Notes under the pieces: generated by a model
Told to the model about the DNA's origin: nothing
Databases searched by the model: none
What the model saw: the letters and a program-made list of their open reading frames with translations, nothing else
Made by a program: the position numbers and the translations under genes
Shown here: positions 16,412 to 24,663 of the stretch, in pieces
Layout: the number at the start of each line of letters is the position of its first letter
Position numbering within the stretch: the first letter of the stretch is position 1
NCBI GenBank assembly: GCA_001897425.1
Contig: MKSW01000022.1
Span: forward strand, 1 to 49,652
Reading direction: 5' to 3'
Source: Actinobacteria bacterium 69-20
GTDB lineage: Bacteria; Actinomycetota; Actinomycetes; Mycobacteriales; Nakamurellaceae
Length of the DNA: 49,652 nt

Positions 16412-17586
16412 CCGCCGTTCCCATCGATCTCGGCGCCCTCCGGAACGGCGAGATCGTCCGGGTCGTCGAGCCAGCCATACGGCAGGTGCACGCGGCGCTG
16501 CGGTCCGCCCTGCCGTCCACGCGGACCCTCCGCCGCCTCGGGGAACGGCTGCGATAGGTCCAGCTGCGCCGTCAGATCCTCGAGTTCGGCGAGCGACGAC
16601 ACCATGCCGAGCGCGCGTCGTAGCTCCGATCCGGCGGCGAAACCCTTGAGATACCAGGCGATGTGCTTGCGCAGGTCCCGCATTCCGCGATCGGCGCCCA
16701 TCTCCTCGCAGAGCAGCTCCGCGTGCCGGATCATGATCTCGACAATGCCGGCAAGCCGCGGCGGCTCGGGCACCGCCCGGCCGTCGAACATCGCGGCGAG
16801 TTCCGCGAAGAGCCACGGCCTGCCCTGGCAGCCGCGTCCCACCACCACACCGTCGCAGCCGGTCGCCTCGATCATCTCCAGCGCCTCCGACGCCCGGAAA
16901 ATGTCGCCGTTGCCGAGCACCGGGATGGACGTGACCGCGCCCTTGAGCTCGGCGATCGCGTCCCAGTCCGCCCGGCCCGAATAGTGCTGCTGCGCCGTGC
17001 GCGCGTGCAGGCCGATCGCCGAGACCCCCGCCTGCTCCGCGATCCGGCCCGCTTCCACGAACGTCCGATGGTCCTCATCGATACCGATCCGCATCTTGAT
17101 GGTCACCGGGATGTTCGCGCGCGATGCCTCGGACACCGCCGCCCGCAGGATCGCCTCGAACAGCCGCCGCTTGTACGGCAACGCCGCGCCGCCGCCCTTC
17201 CTGGTCACCTTGGGCACCGGGCAGCCGAAGTTCAGGTCGATGTGGTCGGCGAGATCCTCGTCCGCCACCATCCGTACCGCCGCGCTCACCACCGCTGGGT
17301 CGATGCCGTAGAGCTGCAGCGAGCGTGGGTACTCGCCCGGCGAGAAGCGAATCATGGCCATGGTTTTCGGGTTGCGGGCCACCAGCGCCTGAGTCGTCGT
17401 CATCTCGCACACGTAGAGCCCGCCCGCGCAGGCTGTAACATTCCCCCCGGCTCCGCCGCCGAGTTCACGACACAACTGCCGGAACGACCGGTTGGTGACC
17501 CCCGCCATCGGCGCCAGCTCCACCGGCGGCCAGATGTCGTACTGGCCGATCTTCAGCCCTGGGTTCGGAGTCGCCACACGGCTCAT
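16408..17586 (-). CDS. dusB: tRNA-dihydrouridine synthase, DusB family
   Basis: This FMN-dependent enzyme reduces uridines in tRNA to dihydrouridine. The 392-residue product starts at ATG 17586 and opens with V-E-L-A-P-M-A-G-V-T-N-R-S-F-R (flavin-binding strand). The catalytic-cysteine segment is N-F-G-C-P-V-P-K-V-T-R-K-G. Later come V-T-I-K-M-R-I-G, G-L-H-A-R-T and the phosphate-binding G-R-G-C-Q-G-R-P-W-L-F. A helical RNA-binding C-terminus follows. It is divergent from the YbaK-like gene with 27 bp between starts and is coupled to the downstream lipoprotein gene. Confidence 0.95.
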   Translation of the reverse strand: MSRVATPNPGLKIGQYDIWPPVELAPMAGVTNRSFRQLCRELGGGAGGNVTACAGGLYVCEMTTTQALVARNPKTMAMIRFSPGEYPRSLQLYGIDPAVVSAAVRMVADEDLADHIDLNFGCPVPKVTRKGGGAALPYKRRLFEAILRAAVSEASRANIPVTIKMRIGIDEDHRTFVEAGRIAEQAGVSAIGLHARTAQQHYSGRADWDAIAELKGAVTSIPVLGNGDIFRASEALEMIEATGCDGVVVGRGCQGRPWLFAELAAMFDGRAVPEPPRLAGIVEIMIRHAELLCEEMGADRGMRDLRKHIAWYLKGFAAGSELRRALGMVSSLAELEDLTAQLDLSQPFPEAAEGPRGRQGGPQRRVHLPYGWLDDPDDLAVPEGAEIDGNGG

Positions 17587-17613
17587 TGTTCCAGGTATGG
17601 CAGTGTTCCTGGC

Positions 17614-18183
17614 ATGACGGTTTTTCGCACGACTTTGTCCGCAGACTGGTTCTCCGCGTTCGACCTCGCCCCCGCCGCCGACCGCCCCGACCTGCTCGCC
17701 CCGACGGTGAACGCCGCCCTTGCCGCGCTGCCCGCCGACGTCGCCGTCCTTGCCACACCCATCGACCCCGACCTCGCCGACACCGCAGCGTTCTGCGCGC
17801 ACTACGGCGTCCCGGAGGCGGCCAGTGCCAACTGCGTCATCACCCTCGGTAAACGCGCCGGCGAGGAGCGCTTCGCCGCCGTGATCGTGCTGGCCACCAC
17901 CCGCGCCGACATCAATACAGCGGTCCGCAAACACGTTGACGTGCGCAAGATCTCGTTCGCTCCCATGGACACCGCGACCGGCCTCACGCAGATGGAGTAC
18001 GGCGGCATCACCCCCATCGGCCTGCCTCCGGACTGGCCCATCCTGATCGACACCGCCGTTACCGCCGCCGGCCCCGTGGTCATCGGTTCCGGCCGTCGCG
18101 CCTCCAAGATCGTCATCGACGGCGCCGACCTCGCCGCCCTGCCCAACGCCGCCGTTATCGAGGGCCTCGCTCACCCATTCTGA
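17614..18183 (+). CDS. YbaK/EbsC-type aminoacyl-tRNA deacylase
   Basis: Proteins of this family hydrolyse misacylated tRNAs. The 189-residue product starts at ATG 17614. The family core is visible as A-N-C-V-I-T-L-G-K-R, then A-A-V-I-V-L-A-T-T-R-A-D, V-R-K-H-V-D-V-R-K-I-S-F-A-P, G-G-I-T-P-I-G-L-P-P-D-W-P-I-L-I-D and the final V-I-G-S-G-R-R-A-S-K-I. The N-terminal 70 residues are an extension over minimal YbaK. It lies divergent from dus, so both face tRNA quality, with a near-direct repeat (TGTTCC-A/T-GG) in the 27-bp gap. Confidence 0.85.
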   Translation: MTVFRTTLSADWFSAFDLAPAADRPDLLAPTVNAALAALPADVAVLATPIDPDLADTAAFCAHYGVPEAASANCVITLGKRAGEERFAAVIVLATTRADINTAVRKHVDVRKISFAPMDTATGLTQMEYGGITPIGLPPDWPILIDTAVTAAGPVVIGSGRRASKIVIDGADLAALPNAAVIEGLAHPF

Positions 18184-18204
18184 CGCCCCCGGCGGCCGAC
18201 CGTC

Positions 18205-18522
18205 TCACGGAGCCGCCGTATCGGCCAGAGCGGCTTCGGACACCGGGCGCCGGAGCAGATCCGTTGAGAAGACGTCGACGTCACGCCCCAGGATGCGCCG
18301 GAACTCGTCGTTCAGGCCGCCGACCCGGAAGAGGATATTTCCGTCTTTCGGATCAAGGTCTACCAGGATGTCGATGTCGCTGCTCTGCGTCGCATCGCCG
18401 CGAGCGACCGAGCCGAACAGCCGCGGGTTCGTCGCCCCGTACTTGTGCATCACTGCGTCGAGTTCGCGGCGGTGCGCGGCAATCAGCTCGCGCAAAGCAC
18501 GGCTCGTCGGCGTCATGCCCAT
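18205..18522 (-). CDS. MNT-type nucleotidyltransferase (MntA-like), orphan
   Basis: The 105-residue protein carries the minimal nucleotidyltransferase signature G-S-V-A-R-G-D-A, followed by D-I-D-I-L-V-D-L-D, with both catalytic aspartates intact. Family members act as antitoxins that AMPylate a HEPN-domain partner. No HEPN gene is adjacent here: the next genes are a convergent YbaK-like deacylase and a divergent VapBC pair. A TACCCT hexamer six bases before the ATG suggests a leaderless transcript. Confidence 0.85.
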   Translation of the reverse strand: MGMTPTSRALRELIAAHRRELDAVMHKYGATNPRLFGSVARGDATQSSDIDILVDLDPKDGNILFRVGGLNDEFRRILGRDVDVFSTDLLRRPVSEAALADTAAP

Positions 18523-18561
18523 GGCACCAGGGTAGCCTCAGCCCATCTGTACCCGCGCCGC

Positions 18562-18590
18562 TACACTGTTCACGTCATCATGTGATGACG
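18562..18590 (+). promoter_or_regulatory. vapBC promoter -10 with adjacent operator palindrome
   Basis: A -10 TACACT (18562-18567) is followed directly by CGTCATCA-TG-TGATGACG (18573-18590), an 18-bp inverted repeat with 8-bp perfect arms. VapB antitoxins normally autorepress by binding such palindromes near the start site, so this is the likely VapBC operator. Confidence 0.65.
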
Positions 18591-18618
18591 GAATCCGTGC
18601 GGATGGGAGCGCCGAGAG

Positions 18619-18810
18619 ATGCGGACGACGGTGACTCTGGACGATGCCCAGCTGGCGGCTGCGCACGAACTGACTGGGATTGCCGGCACATCCGCCCTGC
18701 TCGGCGAGGCCTTGACGGCGCTCATCGAACGAGAGAGCGCGCACCGGTTGGCCCTGCTGGGCGGCAGTCAACCGGATCTCGTGGTGCCCCCGCGACGCAG
18801 GTCCGCGTGA
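18619..18810 (+). CDS. vapB: VapB-type antitoxin
   Basis: The 63-residue protein begins M-R-T-T-V-T-L-D-D, the N-terminal strand of a ribbon-helix-helix fold, followed by two helices with A-L-L-G-E-A-L-T-A-L-I-E-R-E. It resembles the DUF2191 VapB group. The C-terminal tail is Pro/Arg-rich and probably wraps the toxin active site. The gene overlaps vapC by 4 bp and lies just downstream of the palindrome at 18573-18590. Confidence 0.85.
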   Translation: MRTTVTLDDAQLAAAHELTGIAGTSALLGEALTALIERESAHRLALLGGSQPDLVVPPRRRSA

Positions 18811-19181
18811 TACTCGCGGACACGTCGGTATGGATAACCCACTTCCGAAGCGGCGACGCCGATCTCGCGCGGGCGTTGCGGCGCAGCAATGTCCGTTCCC
18901 ACCCATGGATCATCGGTGAACTGGCCATGGGCAACTTGACCGATCGTCAACGCACGTTGACGGACCTGCGTCGATTGCCGCCGTCCGTGGTGGCCACGGT
19001 GGATGAGATCGGGTCCTTCGTCGAGCGCAATGCCCTGTTCGGCCGGGGCATCGGCTTTGTCGATGCGGGTCTGCTCGCCGCGACGGCGCTCACTTCCGGC
19101 ACGAGGCTGTGGACGACGGATCGTCGGCTGCAGTCTGTCGCCCGGGATCTCGGATTGGCGGCGGATTCTGCCGCCGACTGA
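18807..19181 (+). CDS. vapC: VapC-type PIN-domain ribonuclease toxin
   Basis: The start GTG 18807 overlaps the vapB stop (GTGA). The 124-residue PIN domain has the first acidic residue in I-L-A-D-T-S-V-W-I, a glutamate in I-I-G-E-L-A-M-G, and the third and fourth acidic positions in G-F-V-D-A-G-L-L-A and L-W-T-T-D-R-R-L. All four metal-binding positions are kept, so the toxin should be active. VapC toxins cleave tRNA or rRNA. Confidence 0.93.
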   Translation: MILADTSVWITHFRSGDADLARALRRSNVRSHPWIIGELAMGNLTDRQRTLTDLRRLPPSVVATVDEIGSFVERNALFGRGIGFVDAGLLAATALTSGTRLWTTDRRLQSVARDLGLAADSAAD

Positions 19182-19216
19182 TCTGCGCCGCCGCCGCGCG
19201 ACTGATCCGCCGCGCC

Positions 19217-20167
19217 TCACCCCACCCGCGGCCGCACCTGCTCACCGACCAGCGCCAGATGCTCCAGATCTGACAGATCCAACACCTGTAGGTACATGCG
19301 CTGTACCCCGGCCGCCGCGAAACGCTCCAGCTTCGCGATCACCTCGGGAACCGTTCCCGCGATTCCGTTCTCGCGGAGTTCGGCCGCCTCCCGCCCGATC
19401 GCGGCCGCTCGGCGCGCGAACTCCGCCTCCGTCTGTCCGCAGCACAGCACCTGCGCCACCGAATAGGTCAGCTCGCCCGCCTCCCGCCCGGCCGCCTCGC
19501 ACGCCGCGCGGACGCGCGCGAACTGCACCACCGATGTCTCCAGATCGCTGAACGCGATGTTGAACTCGTCCGCGAACCTGGCCGCTAGTGCCGGCGTGCG
19601 CTTCGGCCCGTGCCCACCGACGATGATCGGTACCCGGGGTGCGCCGTTTCGCCCGCGCTGCACCGGTTTCGGCAATCCGGGCGCGCCGTCTAGCTGGAAA
19701 TGCTTGCCGTGGAACGAGAATGACTCGCCCGCGGGCGCGGCCCACAGCCCGGTGAGGATCTCCAGCTGCTCCTCGAGTCGGTCGAAGCGCTCACCGAATC
19801 CGGCACCGAAGTCGATGCCGTAGGCGCGGTGCTCCTCCTCGTACCATCCGGCGCCGAGCCCGAGTTCCAGTCGTCCGCCGGAGATGTCGTCGATGTTCGC
19901 CGCCGCGATGGCTAGCATCGACGGATGCCGGAACGTCGCCGACGTGAGCAGTGTGCCGAGCCGGATCCCGGGTACCTGCGCCGCGATCGCCGCCAGCGTC
20001 ACGTAGGCGTCCGACGGGCCCGGCAGCCCGGACGCGGAGCCCATCGCGAGGATGTGATCCGACCGGAAGAATGCCGAGAAACCGCCCGCCGCCGTCGCGC
20101 GGGCGACGGCCAGAATGTCGTCATACGAGGCGCCCTGCTGCGGTTCGGTGAAGATGCGCAGATCCAT
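19217..20167 (-). CDS. LLM-class (luciferase-like) oxidoreductase, probably F420-dependent
   Basis: The 316-residue TIM-barrel protein begins M-D-L-R-I-F-T-E-P-Q and carries the family segments S-D-H-I-L-A-M-G, R-L-G-T-L-L-T-S-A-T-F-R-H-P and L-E-L-G-L-G-A-G-W-Y-E-E-E-H, followed by P-I-I-V-G-G-H-G-P-K-R-T. This matches actinobacterial F420-dependent LLM enzymes, although use of FMN cannot be excluded. A TAGGGT hexamer six bases before the ATG suggests a leaderless mRNA. The substrate is unknown. Confidence 0.88.
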   Translation of the reverse strand: MDLRIFTEPQQGASYDDILAVARATAAGGFSAFFRSDHILAMGSASGLPGPSDAYVTLAAIAAQVPGIRLGTLLTSATFRHPSMLAIAAANIDDISGGRLELGLGAGWYEEEHRAYGIDFGAGFGERFDRLEEQLEILTGLWAAPAGESFSFHGKHFQLDGAPGLPKPVQRGRNGAPRVPIIVGGHGPKRTPALAARFADEFNIAFSDLETSVVQFARVRAACEAAGREAGELTYSVAQVLCCGQTEAEFARRAAAIGREAAELRENGIAGTVPEVIAKLERFAAAGVQRMYLQVLDLSDLEHLALVGEQVRPRVG

Positions 20168-20215
20168 GCGTCCACCCTAGGGGCACCCGAGGGTGGCGGA
20201 GTCACCGACCGACTC

Positions 20216-21832
20216 TTACCGCCGCCGAAGCATTTTCAGCGCCCGCAGCGCCGCCGTCATGAACGTCTGATACCGCCGCCCGCGCAGCGGTCCGAACTCC
20301 CCGACCGGCCAGAAGCGTTGCGCCGCAATGGTCTGCGCCCACGTTGACGCCAGCAGGCCCTCCGCCCCGTGCCGCCGCCCCACCCCGGAGGCCTTCACCC
20401 CGCCCATCGGCGAATCCACGGAACCCCATGCGGCGGCATAAGACTCGTTGATGTTCACCGTTCCGGCCGCGAGCCGTCGCGCCACCGACCGGGCGTGCGC
20501 GGCGGACCGCGAGAACACCGACGCGTTCAGTCCGTACGCCGACGCGTTCGCCTTCTCGATGGCTTCCTCGTCCGACGCGACGGGATAGATCGACACCACC
20601 GGCCCGAACGTCTCCTCGCCGAAACACGCGGCCGTTTCCGGCACGTCGGCCAGCACCGTCGGCTCGAAGAAGTACGGCCCCAGGTCCGGCCGATGCGTGC
20701 CGCCCGCCAGCACCGTGGCCCCGTGCGCCACCGCGTCGTCGATGTGGCTCCGGGTCTTGGCCAACTGCGCCTCGTTCACTAAAGACCCCATCTCCGACCG
20801 GAAGTCGTACCCGGCGCCGAGCTTCACCCGCCGCGCAGCGGCGGCGAACCGTTTGGTGAACTCGTCGGCGATGTTCCGGTGCACGTAGATGCGCTCCATC
20901 GACAGGCAGAGCTGCCCGGCGGACGAGAACGACCCGCGCACAGCGCCTTCCACCGCCGCGGCGAGGCGTGCGTCGGCGCACACGATCATCGCGTTCTTCC
21001 CGCCGAGCTCCAGGTCCGCGCGCACCAGCCGCCGCCCGGCCTGCTCGGCGACACGCCGCCCGGTCGCGGTCGAGCCGGTGAACACGACATGGTCGGCCGC
21101 ATCGATCACGGCCGGCCCGACCGTCGCGCCGTCGCCGACCACCACCTGCCAGACTCCGGCGGGAATGCCTGCGGCGAGGGCGATCTCGCGGATCAGCAAG
21201 GTTGTCAGCGCCGTCTGCGAGTCCGGCTTGTGCAGCACCGCATTGCCGGCGACCAGCGCCGGGATAGCGTCGCCCGCGGCGAGCGTCAGCGGATAGTTCC
21301 ACGGCGAGATGATCCCGACGAGCCCGTACGGGTGCCGAAGCTCCACGGTGCGGGTCAGCAGCGGGAACACCCCGTGCCGGCGCCGCGGCGCGAGCACCTT
21401 CGCCGCCGAGAGTCCGTAATACCGCAGCGTATTCGCAATGTCGGCGACCTCTTCGAACGCATCCCCGCGCGCCTTGCCGGATTCCGCCTGGATCACGTCG
21501 CACAGCTCGTCCGCCCGCGCCAGCACCGCGTCGTGCCATCGCAGCAGCGCCGCCGCCCGTACGTGGATACTCGTTGCGGCCCACTGCTTCTGGGCGGTCC
21601 GCGCCAGCCGCGCCGCCTCGGCGACCTGGCCGACGGTGGTGTTCGGCAGGCGCAGCAACACCTCGCCGGAAAACGGCATGCGCACCTCGGTCTCGCCGTC
21701 ATCACCCGAGCCGCCACCCGAGCCGTCGGCCGAATCGCCGCCCGAACCGCGGCGCAGCGCGGAGAGCAGCACCTCGATGCGGTGGTGCGACAGCGATGCG
21801 GGCGGCGACGGGTATGACGCTTTTCCAGCCAT
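20216..21832 (-). CDS. Succinate-semialdehyde dehydrogenase (NADP+)-like aldehyde dehydrogenase
   Basis: The 538-residue ALDH-superfamily enzyme has the general-base segment E-L-G-G-K-N-A-M-I-V and the nucleophile in F-S-S-A-G-Q-L-C-L-S. The NAD(P)-binding I-S-P-W-N-Y-P-L-T segment and F-T-G-S-T-A-T-G-R-R follow the family order. The closest family by eye is actinobacterial succinate-semialdehyde dehydrogenase, which oxidises the aldehyde from GABA or the alternative TCA route to succinate. A Gly/Ser/Asp-rich insert near residues 28-50 is unusual. The start ATG 21832 follows a TAATCG hexamer closely. Confidence 0.9.
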   Translation of the reverse strand: MAGKASYPSPPASLSHHRIEVLLSALRRGSGGDSADGSGGGSGDDGETEVRMPFSGEVLLRLPNTTVGQVAEAARLARTAQKQWAATSIHVRAAALLRWHDAVLARADELCDVIQAESGKARGDAFEEVADIANTLRYYGLSAAKVLAPRRRHGVFPLLTRTVELRHPYGLVGIISPWNYPLTLAAGDAIPALVAGNAVLHKPDSQTALTTLLIREIALAAGIPAGVWQVVVGDGATVGPAVIDAADHVVFTGSTATGRRVAEQAGRRLVRADLELGGKNAMIVCADARLAAAVEGAVRGSFSSAGQLCLSMERIYVHRNIADEFTKRFAAAARRVKLGAGYDFRSEMGSLVNEAQLAKTRSHIDDAVAHGATVLAGGTHRPDLGPYFFEPTVLADVPETAACFGEETFGPVVSIYPVASDEEAIEKANASAYGLNASVFSRSAAHARSVARRLAAGTVNINESYAAAWGSVDSPMGGVKASGVGRRHGAEGLLASTWAQTIAAQRFWPVGEFGPLRGRRYQTFMTAALRALKMLRRR

Positions 21833-21859
21833 ACCCCGATTATCCCAGCGGACGCGCCG

Positions 21860-22786
21860 CTACCCCAGCTGGATGAGCGCGATCCCGGCCACCACACCCG
21901 CCGCGGCCATCAGTTGTCGCGGTGAGAGTCGTTCCGCGAAAAAAAGTGTGCCGATCACCCCGGCGAACAGCACCGACGACTCGCGCAGGGTGGAGACTAT
22001 CGCCAGGCTCGCCCGGTCCTGCGCCCACAGCACGATCGCGTACGCGACGGTGGACGCGAGCCCGCCGGCCAGGCCGAGCAACACCGTCCGCACCCCGCCC
22101 GCCCGCGTCCAGGCCACCAGTTGCCGGGGCCTGGCCAGCAGCGCACACACCGCGATCAACAGCGGCCCCTGCAACATCATCAGCCATGCCGCGTATCCGG
22201 CGGCCGAGCCGGAACTCCGCACGCCCAGCCCGTCCACCAGGCTGTAGGTCGCGATCACCACGCCCGTCGCCACCGCCAGCAGCAGGCCGGCCCGAGAACC
22301 CTTGCCGCGGGCGAAGCGACGCGGCAACCCGACGAGCACAGCCAGACTTCCGACGACGAAAGCGATCCCCACCAACTGCCACACCGCGAGCCGCTCGCCC
22401 AGGAATCCGAGCGAGAAAGCCGTCACCAGAACGGGTGCCGTGCCGCGCGCCAGCGGATACACCTGCCGGAACTCGCCGTGCGCGTAGGCCGCGGTGAGCA
22501 ACAGCAGATAGCCCGTCTGCAGCGCCACGGACGTGATCAGATACGGCCAGCTGGCCGCCGCCGGGACCACCGCGACGAGGCACCACAGCCCGCCGAAGAT
22601 CAGGTACCCCGCGCCCATCAGCGCGCTCGCCACCAGCCGATTGCCGATCGCCTTGGCCGCCGCGTTCCACCCCGCGTGGATGACGGCCGACCCCAGAACG
22701 GCTGCGACCACGGTCGGCGGCAATCCGGTCGATATGCCGGCCGGCAATTCCGCTAGCCGAGCCCACGCAGACACGCCGGATAGCAT
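21860..22786 (-). CDS. EamA/DMT-superfamily transporter
   Basis: The 308-residue integral membrane protein has about ten hydrophobic segments in two homologous halves, as in drug/metabolite transporters of the EamA type. A Y-P-L-A-R-G-T-A-P-V-L-V segment closes the first half, and the second ends E-S-S-V-L-F-A-G-V-I-G-T-L-F-F-A-E-R, the typical motif. The annotated ATG 22786 is only 7 bp from the divergent CDF start, so a start slightly further in (for example GTG 22774) is possible. The substrate is unknown. Confidence 0.88.
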   Translation of the reverse strand: MLSGVSAWARLAELPAGISTGLPPTVVAAVLGSAVIHAGWNAAAKAIGNRLVASALMGAGYLIFGGLWCLVAVVPAAASWPYLITSVALQTGYLLLLTAAYAHGEFRQVYPLARGTAPVLVTAFSLGFLGERLAVWQLVGIAFVVGSLAVLVGLPRRFARGKGSRAGLLLAVATGVVIATYSLVDGLGVRSSGSAAGYAAWLMMLQGPLLIAVCALLARPRQLVAWTRAGGVRTVLLGLAGGLASTVAYAIVLWAQDRASLAIVSTLRESSVLFAGVIGTLFFAERLSPRQLMAAAGVVAGIALIQLG

Positions 22787-22793
22787 CGCAGGC

Positions 22794-23687
22794 GTGCACG
22801 ATCACCCGGTCACCGCATCCGAGCGGCACCGTGGTCGGCTGATCGCCGCGTTCGGCCTCACCGGGTCGTTGTTCGTCGCGGAGCTGGTCGTCGGGCTCAT
22901 CGCGCATTCGCTCGCGGTCGTCGCCGATGCCGGCCATCTGGCCGCGGACATCGTCACCCTCGGCGCCGCGCTCGCCGCCACCCGGATCGCGACCCGGTCG
23001 GACATCTCCGGTCAACGCACGTACGGCCGCTATCGCGCGGAGGTATTCGCCGCCGGCTTCGCCGTCCTGGTCATGCTGGCGGTCGGCGGCGTCGTCATCG
23101 GCGGAGCCGTCTCCCGCGTCGGCCACGAGCCGCACATCGCCACCGGCCCGATGCTGTGGATCGGGATCGCGGGCCTGGCCGTCAACATCGTGGCCGTCCT
23201 GTTGCTGCGGTCCGGCGCGGCCGAGTCGCTCAACCTCAAGGGCGCATATCTCGAGGTGCTCGGCGACGCGGCCGGCAGTGTCGGCGTCATCGCGGCCTCG
23301 CTGTTGATCGCCGGAACACGGTGGCCCGCATGGGATGTCGTCGTCGCGATCGCCATCGGCGCGTTCGTCATGGCCCGCGCGATCGGCCTGGGGCGGTCGG
23401 TCCTGCGGGTGCTCGGGCAGCACGCGCCGCAGGGCATCGACCCGCATCGCCTCGCCGCGGACCTCGAGGCGATCGACGGTGTCGCCGATGTCCACGACGT
23501 CCACCTGTGGGAGCTCACCTCCGGTATGACGGTCGCCACCGCGCACCTTGTCGCGACCGACACCGCCGATCACCACACGGTTCTCGACGCCGCGCGCGAC
23601 CTGCTCGCGCACACCTACGACATCGAACACGCCACCCTGCAGATCGAGCCGCGCGACCACACTTCCTGTCGGCACTTGAATTGGTAG
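22794..23687 (+). CDS. Cation diffusion facilitator (CDF) metal exporter
   Basis: The 297-residue proton-coupled metal antiporter has six membrane segments and a C-terminal cytoplasmic ferredoxin-like domain (D-V-H-D-V-H-L-W-E-L-T-S-G). The TM2 site reads D-A-G-H-L-A-A-D (HxxxD). The TM5 site reads Y-L-E-V-L-G-D-A-A-G-S, where zinc transporters usually have H-V-L-G-D, so Glu replaces His. The tail ends C-R-H-L-N-W. GTG 22794 follows TAGCAT by seven bases, suggesting a leaderless start. Confidence 0.92.
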   Translation: MHDHPVTASERHRGRLIAAFGLTGSLFVAELVVGLIAHSLAVVADAGHLAADIVTLGAALAATRIATRSDISGQRTYGRYRAEVFAAGFAVLVMLAVGGVVIGGAVSRVGHEPHIATGPMLWIGIAGLAVNIVAVLLLRSGAAESLNLKGAYLEVLGDAAGSVGVIAASLLIAGTRWPAWDVVVAIAIGAFVMARAIGLGRSVLRVLGQHAPQGIDPHRLAADLEAIDGVADVHDVHLWELTSGMTVATAHLVATDTADHHTVLDAARDLLAHTYDIEHATLQIEPRDHTSCRHLNW

Positions 23688-23696
23688 GCTCACCCC

Positions 23697-24227
23697 GTGC
23701 TCCGCCGGGCCCTCGTGGCCGCAATGCTGATCGCCGTCATGTCCGTGACGGCGTCCTGCTCGTGGGTGTCCGGGCTTTTCGGGCATCATTACGCGTCCAA
23801 ACCCACCTCCGTATCGGTCTTCGATGCGACGGTGGGCGATTGTTTCGTGGCGCCGGCCGACGTGAAGGCCGAACTCGCGGACCTGTCCAAGGTGCCGTGC
23901 GATGTCGCGCATCAGCAGGAGCTCTTCGCCAAGCTCGACTACCAGCCGGCCGGCAGCACTGCCGGCAATGCAGGCACCACCACTGGCGCCGGCCTCGCCG
24001 ACGCCTATCCCGGAGACGCGGTGCTGGACAAGTTCGCCCAGGGTGCCTGCGCCGAGAAGTACACCGGGTACGTCGGTATCGCCTATCCGGACTCCGGCTT
24101 GTGGTTGACGTATCTGCTGCCGTCGGCGCGCAGTTGGCAGCAGGGCGCCGACCGCCAGATCCTGTGTTTCGTCACCACGACGGCCGGTGGGTCGTTGACC
24201 AAGTCGGTGAAGGGGTCGAAGCTGTAG
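23697..24227 (+). CDS. Small lipoprotein, septum-formation-like domain
   Basis: The 176-residue product begins with a signal peptide and lipobox (S-V-T-A-S-C, Cys about residue 21). The mature region has the pattern F-D-A-T-V-G-D-C-F followed by V-P-C-D-V-A-H-Q-Q-E, and later Cys at A-C-A-E-K and I-L-C-F. This resembles the 'septum formation' extracellular domain of actinobacterial membrane proteins (paired cysteines, D-C-F, C-x-x-x-H-x-x-E). TAGGCT lies seven bases before the GTG, a leaderless signature. It lies just before the injection-system genes but has its own promoter. Confidence 0.75.
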   Translation: MLRRALVAAMLIAVMSVTASCSWVSGLFGHHYASKPTSVSVFDATVGDCFVAPADVKAELADLSKVPCDVAHQQELFAKLDYQPAGSTAGNAGTTTGAGLADAYPGDAVLDKFAQGACAEKYTGYVGIAYPDSGLWLTYLLPSARSWQQGADRQILCFVTTTAGGSLTKSVKGSKL

Positions 24228-24276
24228 GAGCCGGCGGCCGATGGACTGTCGGCAGTCAACCGAGGGAGCATGCAGT

Positions 24277-24663
24277 ATGCCCAATCCCGTGGTCACCGGC
24301 GCGACACTGGCCTGCACGTTCGGCATGGCACCGTCCACCATGAACGTGATCCGCCCGAACGTCCTGGTCGAGAGCCGGCCCGCCGGCACCATCATGGACA
24401 TGGCGCCGGTCGCCAACATCCCGCCGTTCGGTATGTGTCAGTCGCTGGCCAATCCCACCGTCGCCGCCGCCACGGCTGCTGCCCTGGGCACCCTCACCCC
24501 GATGCCGTGCGTGCCGGTGATCGTCGGCCCGTGGGCGCCGGGCGCGCCGACCACCGTCGTCGGCGGGTCACCCATGCTCACCGCCGGGTCCCAGCTGCAC
24601 TGCGCGTACGGCGGCGTGATCTCGGTCGTCGTGCCGGGGTCGACCACGACACAAGCCTCATAG
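24277..24663 (+). CDS. PAAR-like protein (DUF4280), putative CIS spike tip
   Basis: The 128-residue protein is built of short glycine-rich turns with repeated P-x-x-V-G-G-type hairpins: T-G-A-T-L-A-C-T-F-G-M-A-P-S, then V-P-V-I-V-G-P-W-A-P-G, then V-V-G-G-S-P-M-L-T-A-G-S-Q-L-H-C-A-Y-G-G. This is the DUF4280 PAAR-like fold that caps the spike of contractile injection systems. Several Cys and His could bind a metal at the tip. The start ATG 24277 has GAGGGAG upstream. It heads the CIS cluster but is separated from the sheath gene by a small hairpin and a promoter-like region. Confidence 0.85.
   Translation: MPNPVVTGATLACTFGMAPSTMNVIRPNVLVESRPAGTIMDMAPVANIPPFGMCQSLANPTVAAATAAALGTLTPMPCVPVIVGPWAPGAPTTVVGGSPMLTAGSQLHCAYGGVISVVVPGSTTTQAS

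Noticed and set aside
21840-24419. 859-codon minus-strand frame across EamA, CDF and lipoprotein genes
   Set aside because: It runs antisense through three genes with clear family motifs and has shadow composition.
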